Origin: Rubrivivax sp.
Lineage (GTDB): Bacteria; Pseudomonadota; Gammaproteobacteria; Burkholderiales; Burkholderiaceae_C
DNA length: 64,000 nt
Assembly (NCBI GenBank): GCA_027484825.1
Contig: JAIXSE010000023.1
Location: forward strand, 1 to 64,000
Direction of reading: 5' to 3'
Shown: positions 8,714 to 18,167 of the stretch, piece by piece
How positions within the stretch are numbered: position 1 is the first letter of the stretch
How the letters are laid out: each line of letters begins with the position of its first letter
Program-made: the position numbers and the translations under genes
Notes under the pieces: model-generated
What the model was told of the DNA's origin: nothing
Databases searched by the model: none
The model's input: only the letters and a program-made list of their open reading frames with translations

Positions 8714-9634
8714 ATGACCGCCCACCCTCCTGACCGCGCCATGTCCCGAATTCAAGCCAACCTGCTGCTCACCCTGGTCGCCGTCATCTGGGGGTCCGCC
8801 TTCGTGGCGCAGTCTCACGCCATGCAGGTGATGGGACCGATGATGTTCACCGGCATCCGCTTCCTGATCGGTGCGCTGGTGGTGCTGCCGCTCATCGTGC
8901 GGGAACGCCGCGCTCCGGCGGCCCGGCCGCTCACCCTCTCCGACGGCGGGAAGATCGTCGGCCTCGGTGTGCTGCTGACCGTCGGTGCCGCGCTGCAGCA
9001 GATCGGCATTCAATACACCTCGGTCACCAACGCCGGCTTCCTCACCGCGCTGTATGTGCCGCTGGTGCCGCTGCTGGGCTGGCTGCTGCTGCGTCATTGG
9101 CCGCACTGGTCGGTGTGGCCGGGGGCGCTGGCGTGTCTGGTGGGGGCGTTTTTGCTGTCCGGCGCTCATGAGCTGAAGATCGGTCTGGGGGATGCCTGGG
9201 TGATGGCGTCGGCCCTGCCCTGGGCGGTGCATGTGCTGCTGATCGGCGCCGTCGCGGACCGGATGAATGCGCCCTACACCGTTGCCGGTGGCCAGTTCCT
9301 ACTGTGCGGCTTGCTGAGTCTGGCCTGGGGCCTGCTGTTCGAGCCGGTCAGTTGGGAGGCCATCCGGTCCGCGGCCGGGCCGCTGCTCTATACCGGTGTG
9401 CTGTCGGTGGGGGTGGCCTTCACCGCGCAAGTGGTGGCGCAGCGCTATGCCCATGCGGCGGATGCCGCCATCATCCTGTCCTCCGAAACCCTGTTCACCG
9501 CTGCCTTCGGCTACCTGCTGATGGGTGACCGGCTGCCCCCCGCCGGACTACTGGGCTGCGGCTTGATCCTGGGAGCGATGCTGCTGATCCAGCTGCTGCC
9601 GATGCTGCGAGTGCTGCGCCCTCGGGCGGCTTGA
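8714..9634 (+). CDS. DMT superfamily (EamA) permease
   Basis: A 306-residue integral membrane protein with ten predicted helices in two EamA repeats. The first repeat starts with NLLLTLVAVIWGSAFVAQ, the tryptophan-containing signature of drug/metabolite exporters. Such proteins move amino acids or other small metabolites, but the substrate cannot be read from sequence. An internal ATG at 8741 is an alternative start. The gene ends 18 bp before the convergent Lrp regulator. Confidence 0.85.
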   Translation: MTAHPPDRAMSRIQANLLLTLVAVIWGSAFVAQSHAMQVMGPMMFTGIRFLIGALVVLPLIVRERRAPAARPLTLSDGGKIVGLGVLLTVGAALQQIGIQYTSVTNAGFLTALYVPLVPLLGWLLLRHWPHWSVWPGALACLVGAFLLSGAHELKIGLGDAWVMASALPWAVHVLLIGAVADRMNAPYTVAGGQFLLCGLLSLAWGLLFEPVSWEAIRSAAGPLLYTGVLSVGVAFTAQVVAQRYAHAADAAIILSSETLFTAAFGYLLMGDRLPPAGLLGCGLILGAMLLIQLLPMLRVLRPRAA

Positions 9635-9652
9635 TCCCGCCGGGGAACCCCG

Positions 9653-10135
9653 TCATTCCAGCGGAAACGCCGTGCTCCGCTTGACCGTCCTGAGCACCAG
9701 CATCGAATTGGCCCGAGCCACGCCCGGCAGTTGCATCAGCACCTGGGTGTGGACCCGCTCCAGGTCCTCGGCGTCCCGGTAGGCAAAACGCAGCAGATAG
9801 TCATTGCTGCCGGCCACGTAGAAGCAGTCCAGGATGTCCGGCGAGTCCTTCACCGCCTGCTCGAATTCCGCCAGCGCCGCAGGTGTCATGCGCTCCACAT
9901 TGATGATGGTGTAGCTGGTGCCGGGCTTGCCGATGGCCTTTGGATTGAGCAGCGCCACCACCCGGTCGATGACACCTTCGTCTTCCAGTCGCTTCACCCG
10001 CCGCAGACAGGCGGAGGGCGACAAATGGATCTGCTGCGCCAAGGCCTGGTTGGACAGGCGTGCATCCCGCTGCAAGGCCGCCAGAATGGCGCGATCAATC
10101 GAATCCAGTGTGGGCGGTGTGCTCATGGGCCGCAT
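9653..10135 (-). CDS. Lrp/AsnC family transcriptional regulator
   Basis: This 160-residue protein has an N-terminal winged helix-turn-helix (IDRAILAALQRDARLSNQAL, then LSPSACLRRVKRLE) and a C-terminal RAM/AsnC ligand-binding domain with DCFYVAGSNDYLLR. Members are octameric or dimeric amino-acid-responsive regulators. It is divergent from the omega-aminotransferase gene, which is its likely target. An ATG at 10126 could also be used. The intergenic region contains a spaced direct repeat described separately. Confidence 0.92.
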   Translation of the reverse strand: MRPMSTPPTLDSIDRAILAALQRDARLSNQALAQQIHLSPSACLRRVKRLEDEGVIDRVVALLNPKAIGKPGTSYTIINVERMTPAALAEFEQAVKDSPDILDCFYVAGSNDYLLRFAYRDAEDLERVHTQVLMQLPGVARANSMLVLRTVKRSTAFPLE

Positions 10136-10168
10136 TTTCTGCCAGGATTTCTGAACAAGACCGCAGAA

Positions 10169-10218
10169 GATTGCGCCATTCCGGGTTTGCCCGACATCAC
10201 GACGCTTCCCGATTGCGC
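10169..10218. promoter_or_regulatory. Direct repeat between lrp-like gene and aminotransferase gene
   Basis: GATTGCGC occurs at 10169-10176 and again at 10211-10218. The spacing is 42 bp, about four helical turns, as expected for a multimeric Lrp-type protein contacting one DNA face. Short and only suggestive. Confidence 0.3.
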
Positions 10219-10259
10219 AGCACGTTCTCTAGACTGAGGGCCTCTCGCAAGGATTGGTC

Positions 10260-11636
10260 ATGACCAACAAGCCCTCTTACCCCGCATACCAGGCGACGCA
10301 TCAGCCAACGCATGCCTCCCCGCACGCCCCGAAGCAGGACATGAACGCGTACTGGATGCCCTTCACCGCCAACCGGCAGTTCAAGGAATCCCCCCGTTTG
10401 CTGACCCGGGCCGACGGCATGTATTTCACCGACGACCAGGGCCGCCAGGTGCTCGACGGCATTGCGGGCCTGTGGTGTGTCAACGCGGGCCACAATCGGC
10501 CGCGCATCGTGCAGGCCATCCAGGAACAGGCGGCCGAGCTGGACTTCGCACCGCCCTTCCAGATGGGACATCCCAAGGCGTTTGAGCTGGCCTCGCGGCT
10601 GACCGAGATTTCGCCGGAAGGAATGAACCGGGTGTTCTTCACCAACTCCGGCTCCGAGGCGGTGGAGACGGCCCTGAAGATCGCCCTGGCCTACCACCGC
10701 GCCCGCGGCGAGGGCCAGCGCACCCGGCTGATCGGGCGGGAGCGCGGTTATCACGGCGTGAATTTCGGCGGCATGTCGGTCGGCGGCATGGTGGCCAACC
10801 GCAAGATGTTCGGCACCTTGCTGGCCGGCGTGGACCACATCCGTCACACCCTGGACATTTCGCGCAATGCCTTCAGCGTCGGTCTGCCGGCGCAGGGGGC
10901 CGAGCTGGCGGACGACCTCGAGCGCCTGGTGGCGCTGCATGATGCCTCCACCATTGCAGCCGTGATCGTGGAGCCGATCGCCGGGTCGGCCGGTGTGCTG
11001 CTGCCGCCCCAGGGCTATCTCAAGCGTCTGCGCGAGATCTGCGACAAGCACGGCATCCTGCTGATCTTCGACGAGGTCATCACCGGCTTTGGCCGTACCG
11101 GCCAGCCCTTCGCCGCCCAGACCTTCGGCGTCACCCCCGACCTGATGACGGTGGCCAAGGGCCTGACCAACGGCTGCGTGCCGATGGGCGCCGTGTTCGC
11201 CCGCCAGTCGATCCACGACACCTTCATGCAGGGGCCGGCGCATCTGATCGAGCTGTTCCACGGCTACACCTATTCCGCCCATCCGCTGGCCTGTGCCGCG
11301 GGCCTGGCCACGCTGGATACCTATGCCGATGACCAGTTGCTGACCCGCGCCAGTCACATCGGCGGGCACTTTGCCGAAGCGCTGCACTCGCTGCGCGGTG
11401 AGCCGCATGTGATCGACGTGCGCAACTTCGGGCTGGTCGGCGGCGTGGAGCTGACCCCGCGCCCGGGCGAACCCACCAAACGGGCGTTCAGCGTCTTCCT
11501 CGATTGCTGGGAGCAAGGCGTGCTGGTGCGAACCACGGGCGACATCATTGCGCTGTCGCCGCCGCTGATCGCCAGCGCGGAGGACCTCAGCCGCATGGTT
11601 GAGGCCATCCGGACGGCACTGCGGCGGCTGGATTGA
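10260..11636 (+). CDS. Class III omega-amino acid:pyruvate aminotransferase
   Basis: The 458-residue PLP enzyme is of the beta-alanine/omega-amino acid:pyruvate aminotransferase type and transfers an amino group from a terminal amine to an oxo-acid. It has the substrate-pocket motif NAYWMPFTANR, GLWCVNAGHN, FTNSGSEAVETALK for the cofactor phosphate, IFDEVITGFGR with Asp271, and the PLP lysine Lys300 in VAKGLTNG. The ATG at 10260 is preceded by AAGGA at a 6-nt spacing, better than a TTG two codons upstream. An Lrp-type regulator is divergent, and an EamA exporter follows 33 bp downstream, suggesting a small amine/amino-acid module. Confidence 0.92.
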   Translation: MTNKPSYPAYQATHQPTHASPHAPKQDMNAYWMPFTANRQFKESPRLLTRADGMYFTDDQGRQVLDGIAGLWCVNAGHNRPRIVQAIQEQAAELDFAPPFQMGHPKAFELASRLTEISPEGMNRVFFTNSGSEAVETALKIALAYHRARGEGQRTRLIGRERGYHGVNFGGMSVGGMVANRKMFGTLLAGVDHIRHTLDISRNAFSVGLPAQGAELADDLERLVALHDASTIAAVIVEPIAGSAGVLLPPQGYLKRLREICDKHGILLIFDEVITGFGRTGQPFAAQTFGVTPDLMTVAKGLTNGCVPMGAVFARQSIHDTFMQGPAHLIELFHGYTYSAHPLACAAGLATLDTYADDQLLTRASHIGGHFAEALHSLRGEPHVIDVRNFGLVGGVELTPRPGEPTKRAFSVFLDCWEQGVLVRTTGDIIALSPPLIASAEDLSRMVEAIRTALRRLD

Positions 11637-11669
11637 GCCACTGCGGCGCCCCGGTCCTGGCGCTGAGGC

Positions 11670-12671
11670 ATGATGGCGGCCCTGATGCCTAGCTCTACGC
11701 CCTCCACCACCGCCACGCCCTCTACTCCCGCCGCTTCGGCCGGCCAGTCCGCGCTTCCTTCGCACGCCGCCGTCCCGTGGCTGGCCTACGGCTGCCTAGC
11801 GGCCAGCACCAGCCTGATCGGCAGTTATGTCGGCCTGTCCAAGCTGCTGGTGGCCGCGTTCCCGGTCTTCCTGCTGGCCTGGCTGCGTTTTGGCATGGCG
11901 GCGGTGATCATGGCGCCCTGGCTGGTCCGCACCCCCGATGAGGCGCCGCTGTCCCGCCGCACCAAGGGCCTGCTGTTCCTGGAATCCTTCTTCGGCAACT
12001 TCCTGTTTTCCATCTGCCTGCTGTTCGGCGTGCGTCACAGCTCGGCCGTGGTGGCGGGTGTGGTCATGGCCGGTATTCCGGCGGCGGTGGCCTTGCTGTC
12101 TTTCGTGTTCCTGCGGGAGCGCATCGGCGGGCGGGTGCTGGCCGGCATTGCGCTGGCGGTGTCAGGCATTGCGATGGTCGCCCTTCACAAGCAGGAGGGC
12201 GGAACGGCCCAGAGCGGCTGGGGCGCCCTGCTGCTGCTGGGGGCGGTGCTGTGCGAAGGCAGTTATGTCGTCATCGGCAAGCAGCTGACACAGGCGCTGT
12301 CGGCCAAGCGCATCAGTGCGCTGATCAACCTCTGGGGCCTGGCCCTGGTGACGCCGCTGGGCCTGTGGCAGGCGCTGGACTTCAATTTTGCGGCGGTGGA
12401 ACTCAAGCAATGGGGCTTGCTGCTGTTCTATGCGGTGGCGGCCAGCATGGTGACAGTCTGGCTGTGGATGCAGGGGCTGCGGCATGTCAGCGCGCCCAAG
12501 GCCGGCGTGTTCATGGTGTTCCTGCCGATCTCGACTGCGGTCATTGGCGTCGTGTTCCTGCATGAGTCCATGTCGGGACTGCAGGCGCTGGCCTACGGAC
12601 TGGCTCTGGGCGGCGTCGTGCTGGCGACGTGGCCGCAGCGGGACCGGGGAATCGAGCGCGGCGGGCGCTGA
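11670..12671 (+). CDS. DMT superfamily (EamA) exporter
   Basis: A 333-residue membrane protein with two EamA repeats and about ten helices after a Ser/Thr/Pro-rich N-terminal tail of about 30 residues. A second ATG at 11673 and one at 11685 are possible starts. It follows the aminotransferase by 33 bp on the same strand, so export of that enzyme's substrate or product is possible but not shown. The 225 bp after it contain two TACCA repeats near 12833-12853 in an AT-richer stretch that may be the promoter of the next gene. Confidence 0.85.
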   Translation: MMAALMPSSTPSTTATPSTPAASAGQSALPSHAAVPWLAYGCLAASTSLIGSYVGLSKLLVAAFPVFLLAWLRFGMAAVIMAPWLVRTPDEAPLSRRTKGLLFLESFFGNFLFSICLLFGVRHSSAVVAGVVMAGIPAAVALLSFVFLRERIGGRVLAGIALAVSGIAMVALHKQEGGTAQSGWGALLLLGAVLCEGSYVVIGKQLTQALSAKRISALINLWGLALVTPLGLWQALDFNFAAVELKQWGLLLFYAVAASMVTVWLWMQGLRHVSAPKAGVFMVFLPISTAVIGVVFLHESMSGLQALAYGLALGGVVLATWPQRDRGIERGGR

Positions 12672-12896
12672 GCGCTCTCGCCCATTCCGCCCACGTCGGC
12701 CCGCGTCGGCCCATATTCGCCGAGTTCGGCCCGTTTCCACGTCATTCACCGCCTCCTTATGGGCGGCCCACAAAAAGCAATACATAAAGCGCGCAGATCG
12801 GCAGCAAAAGAGGTCATTACGGCGTCAGGTTTACTACCAATGTAATACCATTTGGCATTCTGCCGCTGTCTCCCGGCCCTTGGCCAGCTGTTGCTC

Positions 12897-13784
12897 ATGC
12901 CCGATTTCGACCATTCCCTCACCAGTTCAAGCCCCGCCTCGCAATGGGAGGCCTGGGTGGAGAAATGGTGTGCTGTCTTGCAGCAGGCCCCCCGCAAGAG
13001 CGTCTCACCCAAGCACACCGGACGCACGACAGCGCGCAACAAGGCGCTGATCTTCGCGCCGCATCCGGATGATGAATGCATCGTCGGCGCCCTGCCCTTG
13101 CGCCTGAGCCAGGAGGCCGGATGGTCCGTGTTCAATGTGGCGGTCACCCTGGGCAGCCGTCAGGAACGGCGCGCCGAGCGGCTGGCGGAACTTCGGGACG
13201 CTTGCGAGGTGCTTGGCTTTGGCCTGCATCTGCTGAGCGATGACGGTTTTGAGCAGGTCAAGCCGGAAGCCGCCGCCGCCCGCACGCCGCAATGGCAGGA
13301 GCAAGTGGCCCAGGTGGCCGACCTCCTGGGCACCGTGCAGCCGGCCCTGGTGCTGGTGCCACATGCCGCAGACGGCATTCCCACCCACATGGGCGTGCAT
13401 GCGCTGGTGTCCGAAGCCCTGGCGCAGGCGCGGCTGACCACCGTCGTCGCCTGGACCGAGTTCTGGGCGACCCAGGCGGCGCCCAACCTGCTGGTGGAAA
13501 CAGGCGTGGGCGACACCGCCCGTCTGGTGCGGGCGCTGTCCTGCCACCATGGCGAGATCGCCCGCAACCCGTATCACCTGCGTCTGCCCGCCTGGATGGC
13601 CGACAACGTGCGACGCGGCGGAGAATTGCTGGCCGGCCCCGGCGAGACCCCGCCGCCCTTCGGCTTCGCGACGCTTTATCGACTCACCCGCTGGGTGGAC
13701 GGCCAGGCGCAGGACGATCTGCCGCCGCGCATGCTCTCCTGCGAGGATGCACTCGCCGCGGAGTCGCTGTTCGCGAGCCGTTAA
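12897..13784 (+). CDS. PIG-L/LmbE family deacetylase
   Basis: This 295-residue protein has the zinc-binding signature HPDDE within IFAPHPDDECIVGALPLRL and a downstream His-containing segment (LVPHAADGIPTHMGVHALV). Both are typical of the LmbE-like N-acetylglucosamine-type deacetylases. Family members remove acetyl groups from amino sugars or natural-product intermediates; the substrate here is unknown. I chose ATG 12897. Upstream frame extension lacks sense as protein. It is followed by an aspartoacylase-like hydrolase on the same strand. Confidence 0.85.
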   Translation: MPDFDHSLTSSSPASQWEAWVEKWCAVLQQAPRKSVSPKHTGRTTARNKALIFAPHPDDECIVGALPLRLSQEAGWSVFNVAVTLGSRQERRAERLAELRDACEVLGFGLHLLSDDGFEQVKPEAAAARTPQWQEQVAQVADLLGTVQPALVLVPHAADGIPTHMGVHALVSEALAQARLTTVVAWTEFWATQAAPNLLVETGVGDTARLVRALSCHHGEIARNPYHLRLPAWMADNVRRGGELLAGPGETPPPFGFATLYRLTRWVDGQAQDDLPPRMLSCEDALAAESLFASR

Positions 13785-13974
13785 GGCTGCGCTTTGACGG
13801 CGGATGTTCCAATGCGGTGTGGCGATTGAACGCCGCCTCCAATGTCGGCATCAACATCCGCAAAAAAGTCCGCAACAACGTCCGCATCAAGGCCCACGTC
13901 AACGTCCAAGTCTCGTCCAAGTCCCTTTCACGTCCCGTTCACGTTCCCGCCCACGCCACCGCGCCCCCAGCACC

Positions 13975-14970
13975 ATGAGCCAGACCTCCCGCCCCACCCA
14001 TCTGCGCATCCACCAATTCGCCGGCCTCAAACCAGGCCCTCGCCTGCTGGTGACGGCAGCGGTGCACGGCAATGAGGTGGCCGGTGTCGGTGCCATTGAG
14101 CGGGTGCTGAAGCTCCTGGACGACGGCACCCTCACGCTGCTGCGCGGCACGCTGACGATGATCCCCATCGTCAATCCGCTGGCGCACCGCCTGCAGCGCC
14201 GCGAGGGGGACCGCAACCTCAACCGCAATCTGCGCCCCACCCCCATCCCACAGGACTTCGAAGACCGCATCGCCAATCAGCTGTGCCCCTGGCTGGCCGC
14301 CAGCGACGTCCTGCTGGATCTGCACAGTTTCAACAATCCCGGCCCCGCCTTTGCCATGCTGGGCCCGCGCAACAACGAAGGCGATCTGGAGCCGTTCCGT
14401 CATCAGGCCGCTGAAAGCGCACTGGCGCTGGCGGTGGGCACCGGCCGGATCGTCGAGGGATGGTTGTCCACCTATGCGCTGGGCCTGAAGCGCCGCGCCG
14501 ACAAGGCCAGCGACGGCAGCCGTCGCATGGCGCTGCAGCAGGACCCGCACTACGGCGTCGGCACCACCGAATACATGCGCAGCCAGGGCGGCTACGGCAT
14601 CACCCTGGAATGCGGGCAGCATGAGGATCCGCAGGGCCCGGAGGTCGCGTTCAAGGCCATCCTGCGCACGATGGTGTTGCTGGGCATGGTGGCGCCGGGC
14701 AGCGCGGGGGTGGAGGCGGCGGATCCGAAGCGTCCGGTGGAGCTGCTGCAGTTGTACGAGGTCATCGACCGTGACCATGCCGACGACCGCTTTGAACGCC
14801 CCTGGGCCAGCTTCGACGCCGTGGCCGAGGGCGAGCGCATCGGCACTCGCGCGGATGGCACGCCGGTGCTGGCGCCAGCCGGTGGCCGCATCGTGTTTCC
14901 CAACAGCAAGGCCGAGCCGGGCAACGAATGGTTCTATCTGGCAAAACCCAGTGACCGAGCATTGACTTGA
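13975..14970 (+). CDS. Succinylglutamate desuccinylase/aspartoacylase family protein
   Basis: A 331-residue zinc carboxypeptidase-fold protein of the AstE/AspA group. The zinc motif HGNE is present in TAAVHGNEVAGV, followed by RNLNRNLRP and LLDLHSFNNPGPAF, which supply the other ligand and the substrate contacts. The family cleaves N-acyl amino acids or removes small amide-linked groups; the exact substrate is not evident. The ATG at 13975 matches the family N-terminus. The 190 bp before it contain degenerate repeats of an ACGTCCGCA-like unit (about 13845-13915) and no gene. Confidence 0.85.
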   Translation: MSQTSRPTHLRIHQFAGLKPGPRLLVTAAVHGNEVAGVGAIERVLKLLDDGTLTLLRGTLTMIPIVNPLAHRLQRREGDRNLNRNLRPTPIPQDFEDRIANQLCPWLAASDVLLDLHSFNNPGPAFAMLGPRNNEGDLEPFRHQAAESALALAVGTGRIVEGWLSTYALGLKRRADKASDGSRRMALQQDPHYGVGTTEYMRSQGGYGITLECGQHEDPQGPEVAFKAILRTMVLLGMVAPGSAGVEAADPKRPVELLQLYEVIDRDHADDRFERPWASFDAVAEGERIGTRADGTPVLAPAGGRIVFPNSKAEPGNEWFYLAKPSDRALT

Positions 14971-14992
14971 GCCTGCGGCTAGAGTGCGGGGC

Positions 14993-15688
14993 ATGACTGA
15001 CACCACCCGCCCCGCGCCTGTGCGCATCGATTTCGTCTCCGACGTGGCCTGCCCCTGGTGCGCGGTCGGCCTCAAGTCCCTGGAGACCGCCCTGACGCGT
15101 CTGCCGGAGGTCAAGGCGGACCTGCACTTCCAGCCTTTCGAGCTGAATCCGAACATGCCGCCCGAGGGCGAGGACATCGAGGAGCACCTCACCCGCAAGT
15201 ACCGCTCGTCGCCGGAGCAGCGCCAGCAGATCCGCCAGCACCTGCGGGACCGGGGCGCCGCCGTGGGTTTCACCTTCACCGAAGGCGCCCGCAGCCGCAT
15301 CTACAACACCTTCGACGCCCACCGTCTGATCCACTGGGCCGGCCTGCAGTCACCCCAGGCGCAGCGCGACCTGAAGCTGGCCCTGCTCACCGCCTATCAC
15401 ACCAGCGGCAAGAACCCGGGTGACCGCGAGGTGCTGCTTGACACCGTGGCCAGCATCGGCCTGGACCGGGCGGAGGCCGCACGGGTGTTTGATGGCGGAG
15501 ACTTCGCCGACGAGGTTCGGGAAGCGGAAACGCTGTGGCAGGACCGGGGCATCAGCTCGGTGCCGGCGGTGATCCTCAACGAAAAATACCTGATCTCAGG
15601 CGGCCAGCCGCCGGAAGCCTTCGAGCAGGCGCTGCGCCAGGTGGTGCAGGAAATGTCGGAGGGGATGGCGCAAAACAGCCAGACCTGA
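14993..15688 (+). CDS. DsbA family (FrnE-like) oxidoreductase
   Basis: A 231-residue cytoplasmic thioredoxin-fold protein with the active site CPWC in DFVSDVACPWCAVG and a helical insertion, followed by the cis-Pro segment GISSVPAVILN. This layout matches the FrnE/polyketide-type DsbA-like proteins, thought to act in disulphide exchange or isomerisation. There is no signal peptide. ATG 14993 is preferred over a GTG at 14984. It is followed by a strong terminator. Confidence 0.9.
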   Translation: MTDTTRPAPVRIDFVSDVACPWCAVGLKSLETALTRLPEVKADLHFQPFELNPNMPPEGEDIEEHLTRKYRSSPEQRQQIRQHLRDRGAAVGFTFTEGARSRIYNTFDAHRLIHWAGLQSPQAQRDLKLALLTAYHTSGKNPGDREVLLDTVASIGLDRAEAARVFDGGDFADEVREAETLWQDRGISSVPAVILNEKYLISGGQPPEAFEQALRQVVQEMSEGMAQNSQT

Positions 15689-15756
15689 AATGCAAGGGGG
15701 ATGATCCGCCTTCGGCGACTTCCCCAGACCTGAGACAATCGGCAGACGTTTCGCCG

Positions 15757-15791
15757 GGGCCCACGCTGTCCGCGTGGGCCCTTTTGTTTTT
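15757..15791 (+). terminator. Rho-independent terminator between dsbA-like gene and rdgC
   Basis: A 10-bp stem (GGGCCCACGC with GCGTGGGCCC) and a 5-nt loop are followed by a T-rich tract (15782-15791) interrupted by one G. It ends 20 bp before rdgC, so it separates the two transcripts. Confidence 0.9.
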
Positions 15792-15811
15792 GCGCATCTG
15801 TAGTTCCGTCC

Positions 15812-16831
15812 ATGTTCAAGAACCTGATCATTTACCGCATCGCCAATGACTGGCAGCCGAGCGTCGAGAAGCTGGAAGACGCGCTGGAGCAGGAACGCTT
15901 CGAGCCCTGCGGGGCCACACAGGCGCTGTCGGCCGGCTGGGTGCCGCCGCGCGGCGAGCCGGGCGCCCGGCTGCTGGAAGAAATCGACGACCACTGGCTG
16001 CTGAGCCTGCGTCTGGAAAAGCGCGTGCTGCCGGGTTCGGTGGTGCGCGAGCATGTGGAAGAGCTGGCCGAGAAGATCGAGCAGGAAACCGGCCGACGCC
16101 CTGGCAAGAAGCAGCAGCGCGACATGAAGGAGCAGGTGGAGCTGGAGTTGCTGCCCCGCGCCTTCACCCTGCAGTCGCATCTGCGGGTGTGGATCTCGCC
16201 CAAGCAGCATCTGCTGATGGTGGATGCCGGCTCCATTGGCAAGGCCGACGAACTGATCACTCTGCTGGTGAAGGCGGACAGCTCGCTCAATCTGCATCTG
16301 CTGCAAAGCGCCGAATCGCCGGCCGCCTGCATGGCCGCATGGCTGATGGACGGCGTGCCGCCCAAGGACTTCGTGATCGACCGCGATTGCGAGCTCAAGG
16401 CCGCCGACGAGATGAAGGCTGCTGTCCGCTATGCCCGGCACAACCTGGACACGGATGAGGTCAAGGCCCACCTGACCAGCGGCAAGATGCCGACGCGCCT
16501 GGCACTGACCTGGAAGGAGCGCGTCTCCTTCACCCTGACCGACACGCTGCAGGTCAAGGGCATCAAGTTCCTGGACATCGTGTTCGACGGGCGGGACAAG
16601 CCGGCCAAGGACGAAGCCTTTGACGTGGACGCGGCCCTGGCGACCGGCGAGCTGAGCCAGCTGATTCCGGATCTGGTGGAGGGTCTGGGCGGCGAGCTGG
16701 ACTTCATCGGCCAGTCCGCCAAGATTGCGGCGGAGCATGCGCCGAAGTCCGGCGCGGCCGACGCAGTGCAAGACCACCGCACGCCGGCGCTGGACGCGGA
16801 TCTGGCGACGGAAGCTGCGCCCTGGGACTGA
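15812..16831 (+). CDS. rdgC: Recombination-associated protein RdgC
   Basis: RdgC is a nucleoid-associated DNA-binding protein that forms a ring dimer around duplex DNA and modulates RecA-dependent recombination. The 339-residue protein opens with MFKNLIIYRIANDW and contains LRLEKRVLPGSVV and RRPGKKQQRDMKEQV, matching family features from end to end. Its length is slightly above the usual 300 residues because of an acidic C-terminal tail. It stands alone after a terminator and converges with dusA. Confidence 0.96.
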   Translation: MFKNLIIYRIANDWQPSVEKLEDALEQERFEPCGATQALSAGWVPPRGEPGARLLEEIDDHWLLSLRLEKRVLPGSVVREHVEELAEKIEQETGRRPGKKQQRDMKEQVELELLPRAFTLQSHLRVWISPKQHLLMVDAGSIGKADELITLLVKADSSLNLHLLQSAESPAACMAAWLMDGVPPKDFVIDRDCELKAADEMKAAVRYARHNLDTDEVKAHLTSGKMPTRLALTWKERVSFTLTDTLQVKGIKFLDIVFDGRDKPAKDEAFDVDAALATGELSQLIPDLVEGLGGELDFIGQSAKIAAEHAPKSGAADAVQDHRTPALDADLATEAAPWD

Positions 16832-16857
16832 AGCCCAACACCGACAGCAAAGGCGAA

Positions 16858-16901
16858 AGGCCGATACCCTTAGGCCGTAAAGCCGATGCCTGAAGGCCGT
16901 A
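16858..16901. repeat. Imperfect 22-bp tandem repeat between rdgC and dusA
   Basis: Two adjacent 22-bp copies, each beginning with a form of AGGCCGAT and ending AGGCCGTA, lie between the convergent genes. The unit contains short palindromic GGCC cores, so it may form a hairpin in either transcript. Confidence 0.5.
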
Positions 16902-16931
16902 AGGCCGCCAGGCCTTGGCCGTGACGGTCAC

Positions 16932-17990
16932 TCAGGCGTCGGCCGAGGCCTGGAAGGCTGGATGCTGGCGCGCGATCTCTGCGGCCGTCTCCCGCGCTTC
17001 GGTGGCTTGGCGGGCCACTTCGCGCACCGGCAGCGCTTTGAGGCGGTGGTCCGACCACACCTGACGCCAGCGCCGCGCACCCGGCAGTCCGTTCCACAGG
17101 CCCAGCGCATGACGCATGGCCTGAGACCACGGACGGCCGCTGGCCACCTGCTGCTCGAGGTAGACCAGCCACTGGTCTTCCACCTCTTCGCGGGTCTGCA
17201 CCGCCGCCGCCTCCGCGCCGAAAAAGCGCTGATCCCAAGCAGCCATCTGCCACGGCTCGTGATAGGCCTGGCGGCCCACCATGACGCCATCGACGTGCGC
17301 CAGTTGGGCTTCGATCTGGTCGTCGGTCTTGATGCCGCCGTTGATCGCGATGGTCAGCGCGGGGAACTCCTGCTTCAGACGGTGCACCAGTTCGTAGCGC
17401 AGCGGCGGGATGTCGCGGTTCTCCTTGGGGGACAGCCCCTGGAGCCAGGCGTTGCGGGCATGGACGATGAAGACTTCGCAGCCAGCCTCGGCGATGGTGC
17501 CGACAAAGTCGCGGACGAAGTCGTAGCTTTCGATCTTGTCGATGCCGATGCGGTGCTTGACCGTGACCGGGATGCTCACCGCGTCCTTCATGGCCTTGAC
17601 GCCATCGGCCACCAGGCCCGGCTCGGCCATCAGGCAGGCGCCGAAGGCCCCGCGCTGCACCCGCTCGCTGGGGCAGCCGCAGTTCAGGTTGACCTCGTCA
17701 TAGCCCCACTGCTGGGCGAGCTTGGCGCACGCGGCCAGGTCGGCCGGCTCTGAGCCGCCCAGTTGCAGGGCGACCGGGTGCTCCTGCTCGCTGAAGTCCA
17801 GATGCCGCGGCTGGTCCCCGTGCAGCAAGGCGCCGGTGGTGACCATCTCGGTGTAGAGCAGCGTGTGGCGGGTCAGCAGCCGGTGGAAGTAGCGGCAGTG
17901 GCGGTCGGTCCAGTCCAGCATGGGCGCGATGGACAGACGCCACATACCGGGAGATACGGGCTTCATAGCGGGATGGGGAGTCACTGGCAT
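16932..17990 (-). CDS. dusA: tRNA-dihydrouridine synthase A
   Basis: DusA is an FMN- and NADPH-dependent enzyme that reduces U20/U20a in the tRNA D-loop. The 352-residue protein contains SIAPMLDWTDRHCRYF, LNCGCPSERVQRGAFGACLM with the catalytic Cys, and FIVHARNAWLQGLSPKENR, a segment specific to the DusA subgroup. The first ATG at 17990 is used; ATGs at 17966 and 17945 are possible because the first 15 residues are not conserved. It is convergent with rdgC. Confidence 0.95.
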   Translation of the reverse strand: MPVTPHPAMKPVSPGMWRLSIAPMLDWTDRHCRYFHRLLTRHTLLYTEMVTTGALLHGDQPRHLDFSEQEHPVALQLGGSEPADLAACAKLAQQWGYDEVNLNCGCPSERVQRGAFGACLMAEPGLVADGVKAMKDAVSIPVTVKHRIGIDKIESYDFVRDFVGTIAEAGCEVFIVHARNAWLQGLSPKENRDIPPLRYELVHRLKQEFPALTIAINGGIKTDDQIEAQLAHVDGVMVGRQAYHEPWQMAAWDQRFFGAEAAAVQTREEVEDQWLVYLEQQVASGRPWSQAMRHALGLWNGLPGARRWRQVWSDHRLKALPVREVARQATEARETAAEIARQHPAFQASADA

Positions 17991-18167
17991 GGTAATGGGC
18001 GCTCAAACGACGCCGCTGGCGTGCTTCTTCAGCGCCCGGAGGCACCCTTGAACGCAAGCATCGGCGCCGTGCTGCGCCGGAATCATCCCCGCCATTCTCG
18101 CATGCAGGCACCACACAGGAGCGGCGTCAGATGTGCACCTCAACCAGGCTCATCGGCAAACACCCGA

